From Acidiphilium multivorum AIU301 (lineage in GTDB: Bacteria > Pseudomonadota > Alphaproteobacteria > Acetobacterales > Acetobacteraceae): a DNA stretch of 64,000 nucleotides. Location: assembly GCF_000202835.1 (NCBI RefSeq), contig NC_015186.1, positions 186,001 to 250,000 of the forward strand, written 5' to 3'. Shown here piece by piece: positions 27,810-37,600 of this stretch; position 1 is the first letter of the stretch, and each line of letters opens with the position of its first letter. Both the position numbers and the translations under genes were made by a program. The notes under the pieces were generated by a model. It did no database searches. It saw nothing but the letters and a program-made list of their open reading frames with translations, and had not been told where the DNA came from.

Positions 27810-28290
27810 CGGCGCGGCGGAAATCCGCGGCCGCCTGCGTCGCGTCGTGCTCGACGAGGATATCGGCGGCGCGCTCTCGCCGATGCAGGAGGCCGACCGC
27901 AACCAGGCGATCGCCGATCTAGCCGCTGACAACCGTTTCGCCCTCGGCACACATCCCGACGCCGTCACGATCCTTCACCTTTCCGTGCAGGATGGCCGCC
28001 TCGTCTTCGACGTGCGCGACGAGGCCGATGAAACGTTGCAAACCCTCGTCCTCGCACCCGGCCCATTCCGCTCGATGATCCGCGACTACCAGATGCTGCT
28101 CGACAGCTACGCGACCGCGGTCGCTGAAGGCCGCGAGGCACGCATCCAGGCGATCGACATGGGCCGTCGCGGCCTGCACAACGAGGGCGCCGAACTCGTG
28201 ATGGCGCGGCTCGACGGCAAGGTGCTGCTCGATTTCGACACCGCCCGCCGCCTCTTCACCCTCATCTGTGCGCTGCATCGTCGCGCGTAA
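27802..28290 (+). CDS. UPF0262 family protein
   Basis: 162 residues from the ATG at 27802. The family, found almost only in alphaproteobacteria, has conserved features seen here: RLRRVVLDEDIGG near the start, RNQAIADLAADNRFAL, and the C-terminal MGRRGLHNEGAELVMARL followed by DFDTARRLFTLICALHRR. No function is established. Elsewhere the gene often lies near hisD and infA; here it follows DUF983 with an 8-nt overlap. Its TAA stop falls inside the GTAA loop of the first of three phased hairpins. Confidence 0.85.
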   Translation: MADGAAEIRGRLRRVVLDEDIGGALSPMQEADRNQAIADLAADNRFALGTHPDAVTILHLSVQDGRLVFDVRDEADETLQTLVLAPGPFRSMIRDYQMLLDSYATAVAEGREARIQAIDMGRRGLHNEGAELVMARLDGKVLLDFDTARRLFTLICALHRRA

Positions 28291-28341
28291 GCGCGCCAAA
28301 CCATCGCGCGTAAGCGCGCGGAATCATCGTGCATGAGCGCG
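28282..28341 (+). repeat. Three phased short hairpins (23-nt period) between UPF0262 and mtnA
   Basis: Three consecutive 14-nt hairpins occur at 28282-28295 (CGCGC-GTAA-GCGCG), 28305-28318 (the same sequence) and 28328-28341 (CGTGC-ATGA-GCGCG, one T-G pair). Each is preceded by CATCG or TCG. The first two loops have the GNRA tetraloop form, and the stop codon of the upstream gene lies in the first loop. They may stabilise or process the transcript. No T tract follows. Confidence 0.6.
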
Positions 28342-28413
28342 TCATGCGTGCATGGCGATTGACGCGGCAACCCGCCTCGCGCCAGATCGGCAGAAGCAGA
28401 CTCGAGGTGAGAG

Positions 28414-29517
28414 ATGAAAATCGACGGCACGCCCTATCGTTCGATCTGGGTCGACGACGCCGACCGCTGGTCGGTCCGGATCATCGACCAGACCAAGCTT
28501 CCTTGGGCCATCGAGATTCCCCGGCTGACCACGCCCGAGCAGATCGCGCATGCGATCAGCGCGATGCTCGTGCGCGGCGCCCCGCTGATCGGCGCCACCG
28601 CCGCCTATGGCGTCGCACTGGCCATGCGCGCCGATCCGTCGGACGAAGCGCTGGAGACGGTCGTGCCCATGCTCGCCGCGACGCGGCCGACCGCGATCAA
28701 TCTCCGCTGGGCGCTGATGCGGATGCAGCGCGCGCTCTCCGCGCATCCGCCCGCCGAGCGCGCCGATGCCGCTTATGCCGAGGCCGCCGCGATCTGCGAC
28801 GAGGATGTGGCGACCAACCGCGCCATCGGCGAGCACGGTCTCGGCCTCATCCGCGCCCGCGCGCAGGGCCGCCGCCGCGTCAACATTCTCACCCATTGCA
28901 ATGCCGGCTGGATCGCGACGGTCGACTGGGGCACCGCGCTCGCGCCGATCTACATGGCGCACGACGCCGGCATCGATGTTCACGTCCTCGTCGATGAAAC
29001 CCGCCCGCGCAACCAGGGTTTCTCGCTCACCGCCTGGGAACTCGGCAAGCATGGCGTGCCGCACACGGTGATCGTCGACAATGCCGGCGGCCATTTCATG
29101 CAGCGCGGCGAGGTCGACATGGTCATCGTCGGCACCGACCGTGTCACCCGCGCCGGCGATGTCGCCAACAAGATCGGCACCTACCTGAAGGCGCTCGCCG
29201 CGCGCGACAATGGCGTGCCATTCTACGTGGCGCTGCCCTCCTCGACGATCGACTGGACGATCGCCGATGGGCTCGGCTCGATCCCGATCGAGGAACGCGC
29301 CCCGGCAGAGGTCACCACCATCACCGGCCGCGCGCTCGACGGTTCGATGCTGACGGTCCGCATCGTCCCCAAGGACAGCACTGCCGCCAACCCCGCCTTC
29401 GACGTTACCCCCGCGCGCCTCGTCTCCGGCCTCATCACCGAGCGCGGCATCTGTGCGGCGAACGAGCGGGCACTGGCCGCGATGTTCCCCGACCAGGCGC
29501 TGCAGACGGCGGCGTGA
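28414..29517 (+). CDS. mtnA: S-methyl-5-thioribose-1-phosphate isomerase
   Basis: 367-residue isomerase of the methionine salvage pathway, converting methylthioribose-1-phosphate to methylthioribulose-1-phosphate. The catalytic Cys is in [10 protein letters not shown] near residue 160 and the catalytic Asp in [18 protein letters not shown] near residue 241; [13 protein letters not shown] near 50 is the phosphate-binding part. A good ribosome site (GAGGTGAGAG) precedes the ATG. No other salvage gene is present in the window. The stop overlaps the GTG start of the DUF2272 gene by 4 nt. Confidence 0.95.
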   Translation: MKIDGTPYRSIWVDDADRWSVRIIDQTKLPWAIEIPRLTTPEQIAHAISAMLVRGAPLIGATAAYGVALAMRADPSDEALETVVPMLAATRPTAINLRWALMRMQRALSAHPPAERADAAYAEAAAICDEDVATNRAIGEHGLGLIRARAQGRRRVNILTHCNAGWIATVDWGTALAPIYMAHDAGIDVHVLVDETRPRNQGFSLTAWELGKHGVPHTVIVDNAGGHFMQRGEVDMVIVGTDRVTRAGDVANKIGTYLKALAARDNGVPFYVALPSSTIDWTIADGLGSIPIEERAPAEVTTITGRALDGSMLTVRIVPKDSTAANPAFDVTPARLVSGLITERGICAANERALAAMFPDQALQTAA

Positions 29518-30326
29518 GCACGGCGGCGCTTCGCCGTCTCGGTCTCGTCGCGATCCTCGCCGCGCTGGCGGGTTGTGCGGCGCGGCCGGACGCGCACGCG
29601 CCGCCCTTCGCCAACAAGCCCTATGCCGCGTTCTCCCGCGGTGCCGCCATCCGCATCGCCGAAGGCGAATGGCGCTACTGGGGCAGCCCCGTCATCGACG
29701 GCCCCGCCGATGACGAACCCGTGTTATCGCCCCCCGCGCTGCAGGAGCGCGACAATGCCGGCTGGCAGGAAGTCGGGCTCTACTGGTGGATCGGCATGAA
29801 CGCTGGCCATCCCGAAGATCGCTGGACCGGCAAGCACGACGCGGCGGGGCGCGTCTTTCCCCGCGCGGTGAACGGAAGCTACGCCTGGTCCGCCGCCTTC
29901 ATCTCCTATGTCATGCGCATGGCCGGTGCCGGCCCGCGCTTCCCCTACGCGGCGGACCATGCACGTTATATCGACGCCGCCTGGTGTGCCGCCCATGACG
30001 GCGCGAAACATCCCGAACTCCTCGCCGAAAATCCCGAAACCCACGCGCCCGCGCCCGGTGACCTCATCTGCGCCGGCCGCGCCAGCGCTGCCCACATCAC
30101 TTATGCCGATCTTCCCACCAGCGGATATTTTCCCGCACATTGCGCCATCGTCGTCGCCGCCACACCGTCGGAACTTTCCGTCATCGGCGGCAATGTCGAC
30201 AACACGGTGGCACTTACCCATGTCCCGCTCACCGCGAGCGGCACCCTCCTGCACCGCGACGGCACGATCGTCGATCCGCGGTATGACTGGTTCGTCGTGC
30301 TGCGCGTGCTGTACCGGCGCGATTGA
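29514..30326 (+). CDS. DUF2272 domain lipoprotein
   Basis: 270 residues starting at a GTG (29514) that overlaps the mtnA stop as GTGA. The N-terminus is a lipoprotein signal ending in LAGC (Cys21). The mature domain contains the DUF2272 pattern ([60 protein letters not shown]). The family looks like a cysteine/histidine hydrolase fold related to CHAP/NlpC amidases, with AWSAAFIS where amidases have the catalytic Cys, so enzymatic activity is uncertain. It lies 14 nt upstream of rarA. Confidence 0.8.
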   Translation: MSTAALRRLGLVAILAALAGCAARPDAHAPPFANKPYAAFSRGAAIRIAEGEWRYWGSPVIDGPADDEPVLSPPALQERDNAGWQEVGLYWWIGMNAGHPEDRWTGKHDAAGRVFPRAVNGSYAWSAAFISYVMRMAGAGPRFPYAADHARYIDAAWCAAHDGAKHPELLAENPETHAPAPGDLICAGRASAAHITYADLPTSGYFPAHCAIVVAATPSELSVIGGNVDNTVALTHVPLTASGTLLHRDGTIVDPRYDWFVVLRVLYRRD

Positions 30327-30340
30327 ACTATAGAGGCGCG

Positions 30341-31675
30341 ATGGCCCGCACCCCATCCCCCGACGGCGATCTTTTCGGCGAGGCCGCGACCGCGCAGACA
30401 TCCGCCCCGCGCGGCGCGGTGCCGCTGGCCGAGCGCCTGCGCCCGCACGAACTCGCCGAGGTGATCGGCCAGCCGCATCTCGTCGGGCCGGACGGCACGC
30501 TCACCCGCATGCTCGAACGCGGCAGCCTCGCCTCGCTCATCCTCTGGGGCCCGCCCGGCGTCGGCAAGACGACCATCGCCCGCCTGCTGGCCGACCGCGC
30601 CGGCCTCGTCTTCGTCCAGATCTCCGCCGTGTTCTCCGGTGTCGCCGATCTCAAGCGCGTCTTCGAGGAGGCCGCCCGCCGCCGCCGCACCGGCGCGCGC
30701 ACGCTGCTCTTCGTCGACGAGATCCACCGCTTCAACCGCGCCCAGCAGGACGGGTTCCTGCCCGTGGTCGAAGAGGGCACCATCACGCTTGTCGGCGCGA
30801 CCACCGAAAACCCGTCCTTCGAGCTGAACGGCGCGCTGCTCTCCCGCTGCCAGGTCCTCGTCCTCCGCCGCCTCGACGACGATGCGCTGGAACAGCTGCT
30901 GCGCCGGGCCGAAGCCGTGACGGCGCGCAAGCTCGCCCTCACCGATGCCGCCCGCGCGGCACTCCGTGCGATGGCGGATGGCGATGGCCGCGCCATCCTC
31001 AACATGGCCGAGCAGCTCTTCGCCGCGAATCCGTCGGCACCGCTCGACGAAGCGGCACTCGCCACCATCATCGCCCGCCGCGCCGCCCTCTACGATCGCG
31101 ACCGCGAGGAGCACTACAACCTCATTTCCGCCCTGCACAAATCGATGCGCGGCTCCGACCCCGACGCCGCGCTCTACTGGTATGCCCGCATGCTCGCCGG
31201 CGGCGAGGACCCGCGCTACATCGCCCGCCGCCTGACCCGCTTCGCCGTCGAGGATATCGGCCTCGCCGATCCGGGTGCGCTCACCCAGGCCATCGCCGCC
31301 TGGGAGGCCTATGAGCGGCTCGGCAGCCCGGAGGGCGATCTTGCCATCGCCCAGCTCGTGCTCTACCTCGCGACGGCTCCGAAATCGAACGCCGCCTACC
31401 GTGCCTTCGGCGCCGCCCGCCGCGCCGCCCAGGCCACCGGCAGCCTGATGCCGCCCGCCCATATCCTCAACGCTCCCACGAAGCTCATGAAAAACCTCGG
31501 CTACGGCGCCGGCTACGAATACGACCACGACAGCGAAGAGGCCTTTTCCGGCCAGACCTATTTCCCCGACGGCATGAGCCGCGAAACCTTCTACCGCCCC
31601 GCCGGACGCGGCGCCGAACAGGAGATCAAGCGCCGCCTGCTGCACTGGGCCAAACTCAGGGAGGACCGCGAATGA
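30341..31675 (+). CDS. rarA: Replication-associated recombination protein A (MgsA/WRNIP1 family AAA+ ATPase)
   Basis: 444-residue clamp-loader-like ATPase that acts at stalled replication forks. Walker A is GPPGVGKTT near residue 72 and Walker B LLFVDEIHRFN near 123, then sensor GATTENPSFELN, with the C-terminal tetramerisation part (MRGSDPDAALYWYARML; ALYLATAPKSNAAY). The ATG at 30341 is chosen because it gives the usual start, ahead of a short tail with a DLFGE motif that resembles a clamp-binding peptide. An upstream in-frame start at 30323 overlaps the previous gene. The stop overlaps rluC by 4 nt. Confidence 0.95.
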   Translation: MARTPSPDGDLFGEAATAQTSAPRGAVPLAERLRPHELAEVIGQPHLVGPDGTLTRMLERGSLASLILWGPPGVGKTTIARLLADRAGLVFVQISAVFSGVADLKRVFEEAARRRRTGARTLLFVDEIHRFNRAQQDGFLPVVEEGTITLVGATTENPSFELNGALLSRCQVLVLRRLDDDALEQLLRRAEAVTARKLALTDAARAALRAMADGDGRAILNMAEQLFAANPSAPLDEAALATIIARRAALYDRDREEHYNLISALHKSMRGSDPDAALYWYARMLAGGEDPRYIARRLTRFAVEDIGLADPGALTQAIAAWEAYERLGSPEGDLAIAQLVLYLATAPKSNAAYRAFGAARRAAQATGSLMPPAHILNAPTKLMKNLGYGAGYEYDHDSEEAFSGQTYFPDGMSRETFYRPAGRGAEQEIKRRLLHWAKLREDRE

Positions 31676-32646
31676 GCGTCCGCATCGTCACCGTTGGGCC
31701 CGACCAGGCCGACATGCGGCTCGACCGCTTTCTTCGTAGCCTGCATCCAGGCCTCACCCAGGGGGCGATCCAGAAATTCTGCCGGACCGGGCAGGTGAGG
31801 GTGGACGGCAAGCGCGCCGAGGCCTCGACCCATCTCGCCGCCGGCCAGGCGGTGCGGATTCCGCCGGTGCCCGAAACCCCGGCGCCGAAACCGCGCCAGA
31901 CGGTCGTGGCCAATGAATGGGACGTCAAGGAGCTGAACGCCCGCATCCTGCACCGCGATGCCGACGTGCTGGTGATCGACAAGCCCGCCGGCCTCGCCAC
32001 CCAGGGCGGCAAGGGTATCGCCAGGCATCTCGACGGCATGCTCGACGCGCTCCGCTTCGACGCCGCCGAACGCCCCCGCCTCGTCCACCGGCTCGACCGC
32101 GACACGTCCGGCGTGCTCGTCCTCGCCCGCAACGCCTTCGCCGCCAACCGCCTCGCCGCGGCCTTCCGCGGCCGCGACATGGAAAAGACCTATTGGGCCA
32201 TCGTCGTCGGCCTGCCGATCCCGATGGAAGGCCAGATCGACCTGCCGCTCGCCCGCATCGGCGGCGCGCAGGGCGCGCGCACCCGCCCCGCCGACCGCGA
32301 CGACGAGGATGCCGCGAAAGCAATCACCGACTACCGCACCCTCGACCATGCCGGGCGGAAATTCTCCTGGCTCGAACTGCATCCGCTCACCGGCCGCACC
32401 CACCAGTTGCGCGCCCATTGCGCCGCAATCGGCACGCCGATCCTCGGCGATGCCCCCTATGGCGAGCACCTCGCCTTCGCCGAGGGGTTCCCCCGCCAGC
32501 TGCATCTGCACGCCCGCCGCCTGGTCCTGCCGCATCCGCGCGGCGGCCGGCTTAGCGTCGAGGCGGAACTGCCGGCGCACATGAAAACCACCTTCGCGAC
32601 ACTCGGGTTCACCGCGCCGCACGCCACCCCGGCCCGGCGCGGCTGA
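31672..32646 (+). CDS. RluA/RluC family 23S rRNA pseudouridine synthase
   Basis: 324-residue enzyme converting uridine to pseudouridine in rRNA. It has an N-terminal S4 RNA-binding domain (about 14-70; MRLDRFLRSL, GQVRVDGKRAE), then the catalytic domain with the RluA signature HRLDRDTSGVLVLAR holding the catalytic Asp near residue 144, and the motifs KTYWAIVVG and LHPLTGRTHQLRAH. Architecture fits RluC (positions 955/2504/2580 in E. coli), but target sites cannot be told from sequence. It is coupled to rarA by an ATGA overlap. Confidence 0.92.
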   Translation: MSVRIVTVGPDQADMRLDRFLRSLHPGLTQGAIQKFCRTGQVRVDGKRAEASTHLAAGQAVRIPPVPETPAPKPRQTVVANEWDVKELNARILHRDADVLVIDKPAGLATQGGKGIARHLDGMLDALRFDAAERPRLVHRLDRDTSGVLVLARNAFAANRLAAAFRGRDMEKTYWAIVVGLPIPMEGQIDLPLARIGGAQGARTRPADRDDEDAAKAITDYRTLDHAGRKFSWLELHPLTGRTHQLRAHCAAIGTPILGDAPYGEHLAFAEGFPRQLHLHARRLVLPHPRGGRLSVEAELPAHMKTTFATLGFTAPHATPARRG

Positions 32647-32703
32647 CGGAGAGATATCACGAGATCGTGAGTCTCGTCGTTCCTTTGGCGGCATGGCGCA
32701 TCC

Positions 32704-34647
32704 ATGCACATGCCCCTATCTCCTGAAATGATGGAGGAGCGACGATTTCGCAGCGTGAAGCGCGGCTTTCCGCGTATTCCGCCCGGTTTTGTGCATGTCA
32801 TGGGGCTTGCCGTCGCCGCCGGCGCGCTGGTCCCCGTGCCCACCGTCCGCGCCGCCGATCCGCAACCCTACGACGTGACCTTCGTCCCCACCGGCGACGC
32901 GCCGCTCGACAAGCTGATCCGCCAGAGCTCGAGCCTCGAAACCCTGCGCCGCAAGCTCGAGGTCGGTCCCTTCGCGCTGATCGCCCGTGCCCGTGCCGAC
33001 CGCAAGACTTTCCTCACTGTGCTGGAAAGCGAGGGCTACGATTCCGGCAAGGTGACCATCACGATCGACGGCCATACCCTGTCCGATCCCGCCCTGCCCG
33101 ACCTGCTGCGCAAGGCGCCGGCCAGCCCGCCCGCGCGCGTCCGCGTGGCGATCGCGAAAGGCCCGCTCTACCATGTCGGCGCGGTCAGCACGCCCGGCCT
33201 CGCCGATCCCGCCGCCGCCGCCGCACTCGGCGTGAGTCCGGGCGAACCCGCCACCGCAGCCCCCCTCGTCGGCGCTGCCGTCCGGCTGGAAACGAGGCTG
33301 CGCAATCTTGGTTACGCCTTCGCGAAGGTCTCCCCGCCCGTGGCCGAGGCCGATGACGCGACGCACACGCTTTCTGTCACCTATCCGGTCTCGATGGGTC
33401 CGCGCGTCGATGTCGGCAGCATCACCTTCACCGGCATGCAACGGATGAACGGCCGCTTCATGGCGCGGCACATCGCGCTCAAGCCTGGCCAGCGCTACAG
33501 CCAGAAGGCGCTGGACGCCTCGCGCGACCAGTTGCTCGGCCTCGGCGTGTTTTCCTCCGTCACCGCCAGCACGGCCGCCGCGCCGCGTCCCGCCGGCCAG
33601 GTGCCGGTCACCTTCACGGTGCGCGAGCGCAAGCGCCACACCGTCGCCCTCGGGGCTTCCTATTCCTCCGATCTCGGCATCGATGCCAATGTCTCCTGGA
33701 CCGACCGCGACCTGTTCGGCGAGGCGCAGAGCCTCACCTTGTCACTCGGCGCCACCGGCATCGCCGGCAGCGGCCGCAGCCAGACAGCGACTTTCGGCAA
33801 GCATACTTACGTCGTCGCCCCTGGCTACGATGCGAAGGCGACCTACCGCGTGCCCGATTTCATCCGGCCCGGCCAGTCGCTCGTCGCCACGATCGAGGCG
33901 CTGAAACAATACCTGCCCGCCTACAGCCGCACCGCCTTTCTTGGCAGCGCCGCCATCGCCCATCCGCTCGCCCCGCATCTGACGCTCGACTACGGCGCCG
34001 GCTTCGTTTTCGAGAAGGTGAACCAGCAGGGAGTCAGCCGTACCTACCGCCTGCTCCAGCTTCCCGTGACCCTGTCCTACAACACGGCGAATTCGCTCCT
34101 CAATCCCACACACGGTGTGAAGCTCGCACTGCACGTCACCCCAACGCTCGCCCTCGGTGCCGGCGCAAAACCCTTCGTCATCACCGAACTTACTGGCAGC
34201 ACCTACATCAATCTCGAAGCTCCCGGCCGCGGCGTGCTGGCGCTGCACGGCGTGCTCGGCCGCATCTTCGGCGCCTCGCAATTCCAGATTCCGCCCGACC
34301 AGCGCTTCTACGCCGGCGGCACCGGCACCGTGCGCGGCTTCACCTACCAGACCGTCGGCCCGCTCTTCCCCGATGGCATTCCCGAGGGCGGCACCGCGAT
34401 CGACGCACTGGAGACCGAATTCCGTCAGCGCATCGGCAAGCATTTCGGCGTCGCCCCCTTCATCGATGCCGGCCAGGTCTCGGCCAACGGCACACCCTTC
34501 ACCGGCACGCTGCGCGTCGGTGCCGGTCTCGGCCTGCTCTACTACACCGGCATCGGCCCGCTGCGCGTCGATGTCGGCGTCCCGCTCAACCGCGCACCCG
34601 GCAGTTCCTCCTTCGCCGTCTATATCGGTCTCGGACAGGCCTTCTGA
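32704..34647 (+). CDS. tamA: Outer membrane translocation/assembly module TamA (Omp85 family)
   Basis: 647-residue Omp85 protein that works with TamB in outer membrane protein or lipid delivery. After a long signal region (hydrophobic part VHVMGLAVAAGALVPVPTVRA) come POTRA domains (about 50-290; YDVTFVPTG, VDVGSITFTGMQRMN) and a C-terminal 16-strand barrel (about 300-647) with the Omp85 lid-lock motif FYAGGTGTVRGF near 540 and a terminal aromatic (GLGQAF). The stop codon shares its last base with the tamB ATG (TGATG). Confidence 0.92.
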   Translation: MHMPLSPEMMEERRFRSVKRGFPRIPPGFVHVMGLAVAAGALVPVPTVRAADPQPYDVTFVPTGDAPLDKLIRQSSSLETLRRKLEVGPFALIARARADRKTFLTVLESEGYDSGKVTITIDGHTLSDPALPDLLRKAPASPPARVRVAIAKGPLYHVGAVSTPGLADPAAAAALGVSPGEPATAAPLVGAAVRLETRLRNLGYAFAKVSPPVAEADDATHTLSVTYPVSMGPRVDVGSITFTGMQRMNGRFMARHIALKPGQRYSQKALDASRDQLLGLGVFSSVTASTAAAPRPAGQVPVTFTVRERKRHTVALGASYSSDLGIDANVSWTDRDLFGEAQSLTLSLGATGIAGSGRSQTATFGKHTYVVAPGYDAKATYRVPDFIRPGQSLVATIEALKQYLPAYSRTAFLGSAAIAHPLAPHLTLDYGAGFVFEKVNQQGVSRTYRLLQLPVTLSYNTANSLLNPTHGVKLALHVTPTLALGAGAKPFVITELTGSTYINLEAPGRGVLALHGVLGRIFGASQFQIPPDQRFYAGGTGTVRGFTYQTVGPLFPDGIPEGGTAIDALETEFRQRIGKHFGVAPFIDAGQVSANGTPFTGTLRVGAGLGLLYYTGIGPLRVDVGVPLNRAPGSSSFAVYIGLGQAF

Positions 34648-37600
34648 TGCGCCGGGTCTTCAAAGTCATCCTGTGGATCGTCGCCATCCTGATCGCCCTG
34701 CCGGTCCTTGCCGTCCTCGCGCTCGACATCGCGCTGAACACCGGCGCCGGCCGCAACTTCGCCACGCACGAAATCAACGCGCTCTCCGGCGGCACGGTCA
34801 GGATCACCGGCCTCGCCGGCCATTTCCCGAAATATATCGCGGCACGGCGCATCGCGATCGCTGACCGCAAAGGCCGGTATCTCGTGATCGACGATGCCGT
34901 CCTTCGCTGGTCGCCATTTTCGCTCCTGCACCGCATGATCGACATCAGCGACCTCACCGCGAAGCGCATCGACATCCTGCGCCAGCCGGTCCCCGCGGCC
35001 GCGAAACCGAAGCCGAAACCATCCGCCGCGAGCGGCATCCCGAAAGTCGCGCTGGTTCTTGGCCATCTTGAAATCGGCCGCCTTGCCATCGCGAAACCCG
35101 TGCTCGGCCACGCGCTGGCGCTGAAGATCACGGGCCACGCCCGGGCGAAGTCGCTTGAGACCATCGCCGCCGAGATTGACGCCACCTCACTTGCCGGCCC
35201 CGGCACCTACCGCCTCGCCGCGACCCTCGATGCCAACAGGGTGAACGCGCATCTCACCGTCCACGAACCGCCTGGCGGCCCCATCGCCGCCTTCGCCGGC
35301 ATCGCCAGCCAGCCCGATCTCGCGAAGAAGCCGGTCGATCTCTCGCTGACCATCGCCGGTCCGCGCGACCATGCCGCCCTCCGGTTCGCCAGCGCCCTCG
35401 GCGACCTCAAGGCGCGCGGCACCGGCACGGTCGACCTCTCGCAAACCGCCCCCGGCGGCGATCTCACCATCACCATTCCCGAACTCGCGCCCTATGCCGC
35501 CCTCGGCAAGCAGACGCTCGGCGGCCGCACCGTCCTGCACGTCGTCGCGAAGCATCAGCGCGGCGCCACGACACTTCACTTCGACGACACGGTCGAGATC
35601 ACGAAGGCGACGAAACCGGTCCCCGTCCTGGTCGGCAAACGCGCCATGCTCGCGGGCGATTTCACCCTTGCCGGCGGCAAAACCACCATCCACAGCCTGA
35701 CGCTCGACATGGCCGCCCTGAAGGTGAAACTCGCCGGCACCGCAACAAGGTTGCATGTCGCCCTCAAGGGCACGCTCATCCAGCCTGATATTGGTCTGGT
35801 CGATCCGCAACTCGCCGGCCACGTCACCGAAAACCTCGCCATCGACGGCCCGACCGACAATCTCGCCCTGCACGGTACGGTCGACGGTCTCGTGACCGCG
35901 AAGGGCGTGAAATCCGGCCCGTTCCATGTCACCATCGACGCCACCCATTTGCCCGGCGCGCCGCAGGGAAACCTCACGGGCACTGGCTCGCTCTACGATT
36001 CCCCGCTCTCGCTCAGCGCCGCCTTCGCCCGCAGCGCCGCCGGCGCGGTCGATCTTGACCTGAAGACCCTGTCCTGGAAATCGCTGCGCGGGCAGGGGCG
36101 CATCACCCGCGCCCCGGGCGCGATGCTGCCGGACGGCGCGATGCACCTCGCCATGGCCCGTCTCGCCGATCTCGCCCCGCTGCTGCACATGAAGCTCGCC
36201 GGCGCGTTCACCGCCGATTTCACCCACAAATCCGGCCAGCCCGCTGCCATCGCGCTCACCGCCAGCCACCTGACCGACGGCAGGACCGCCTCGCTCCGCG
36301 CCGCGCGGATCGACGCAACGATCGACCATCTTGCCCAGACCCCCGCGATCGACGCCACCGCGACCCTCACCGGCGTCGATACCAAGGCGGCAGCCGGCAA
36401 CCTCACCCTCACCGCCAAGGGCAGCGAGACCGCGCTCGCCGTCACCGCCGCGGGCCGCTTCGCGCGCCTCGCCGGCAAGCCAGCGCAGCTCGATCTCGGT
36501 GCCATGCTCGATGGCAAGACCCGCACCATCCGCCTAGCGAAACTCGACGCCGCCGCCCGCGGCGTCACCGCTCGCCTGCTTGGCCCGGCCACCATCAGCG
36601 CCGGTACGACCACCTCGATCCGCCATCTCGCCTTGGCCCTGGGCGGCCTCGGCGGTGCGGCGCGGATCACCGCTGACGGCACGATCCGCCCGTCGCTCGA
36701 CCTCGCCGCGAAAATCACCAACCTCCCCGCCGGCATCGCCCGCGCCGCCGATCCGAAACTCGCCGCCACCGGCCTGCTCGACGCCACCGCCCATCTCACC
36801 GGCACGCTCGCCGCCCCCACCGGCACGATCGCGCTGCAGGGCAGGGGGCTCGGCCTCGCCACCGGCCCCGGCGCGAAGCTGCCGCGCGCAACCCTCGCCG
36901 CCCGCGAGACCCTGCGCGGCCACGCCCTGCGCGGCACCATTGCCGCAACCCTCGGCTCCGCCCGCCTCAGCCTTGACGGCACCGCCCCGCTCGCGCTCAC
37001 TGGCCCGATGGACCTGTCGTTCCGGCTCGACAATCTCTCGGCCTCTTTGCTCCATGCGGCCGATCCGAAACTCGCTGCCTCCGGCATCATCACCGCCCGC
37101 GCCCGTCTCACCGGCACGCCGCGCGCGCCGCGGGGCACGGTCGATCTTGCGGCGAAGTCCATGCGCCTGCTCACCGGCCCGGCCTCGTCGCTGCCGCCGG
37201 CTGATCTCACCGCCCATGAAACCCTGCTCGGCCAGAGCGTCCGCGGCACCGCGCGCCTTGCCCTCGGCAACCGGGCCGACCTCACACTCGCTGGCACTGC
37301 GCCGCTCTCGGCGGCGGGGAAGATCGACCTCGCCCTGAACGGCCGTACTGATCTCCGCCTGGTCGACCCGCTTACCGCCGCCGGCGGCACCGTGGTCGGT
37401 GGCATCCTGACACCCGATCTCCGGGTCACCGGCACGCTAGCCGCGCCAGGCGCCGCCGGCACGCTCACCCTTGCCGGCGGCCGGGTGCAGAACATTGCCA
37501 GCGGGCTCGACCTGTCGGCGATCGACGCCACGATCACCGCTGCTGGCCGCACCATCCGGCTCGACCGTCTCTCGGCCAAGGCCGGAGTCGGCACGATCGA

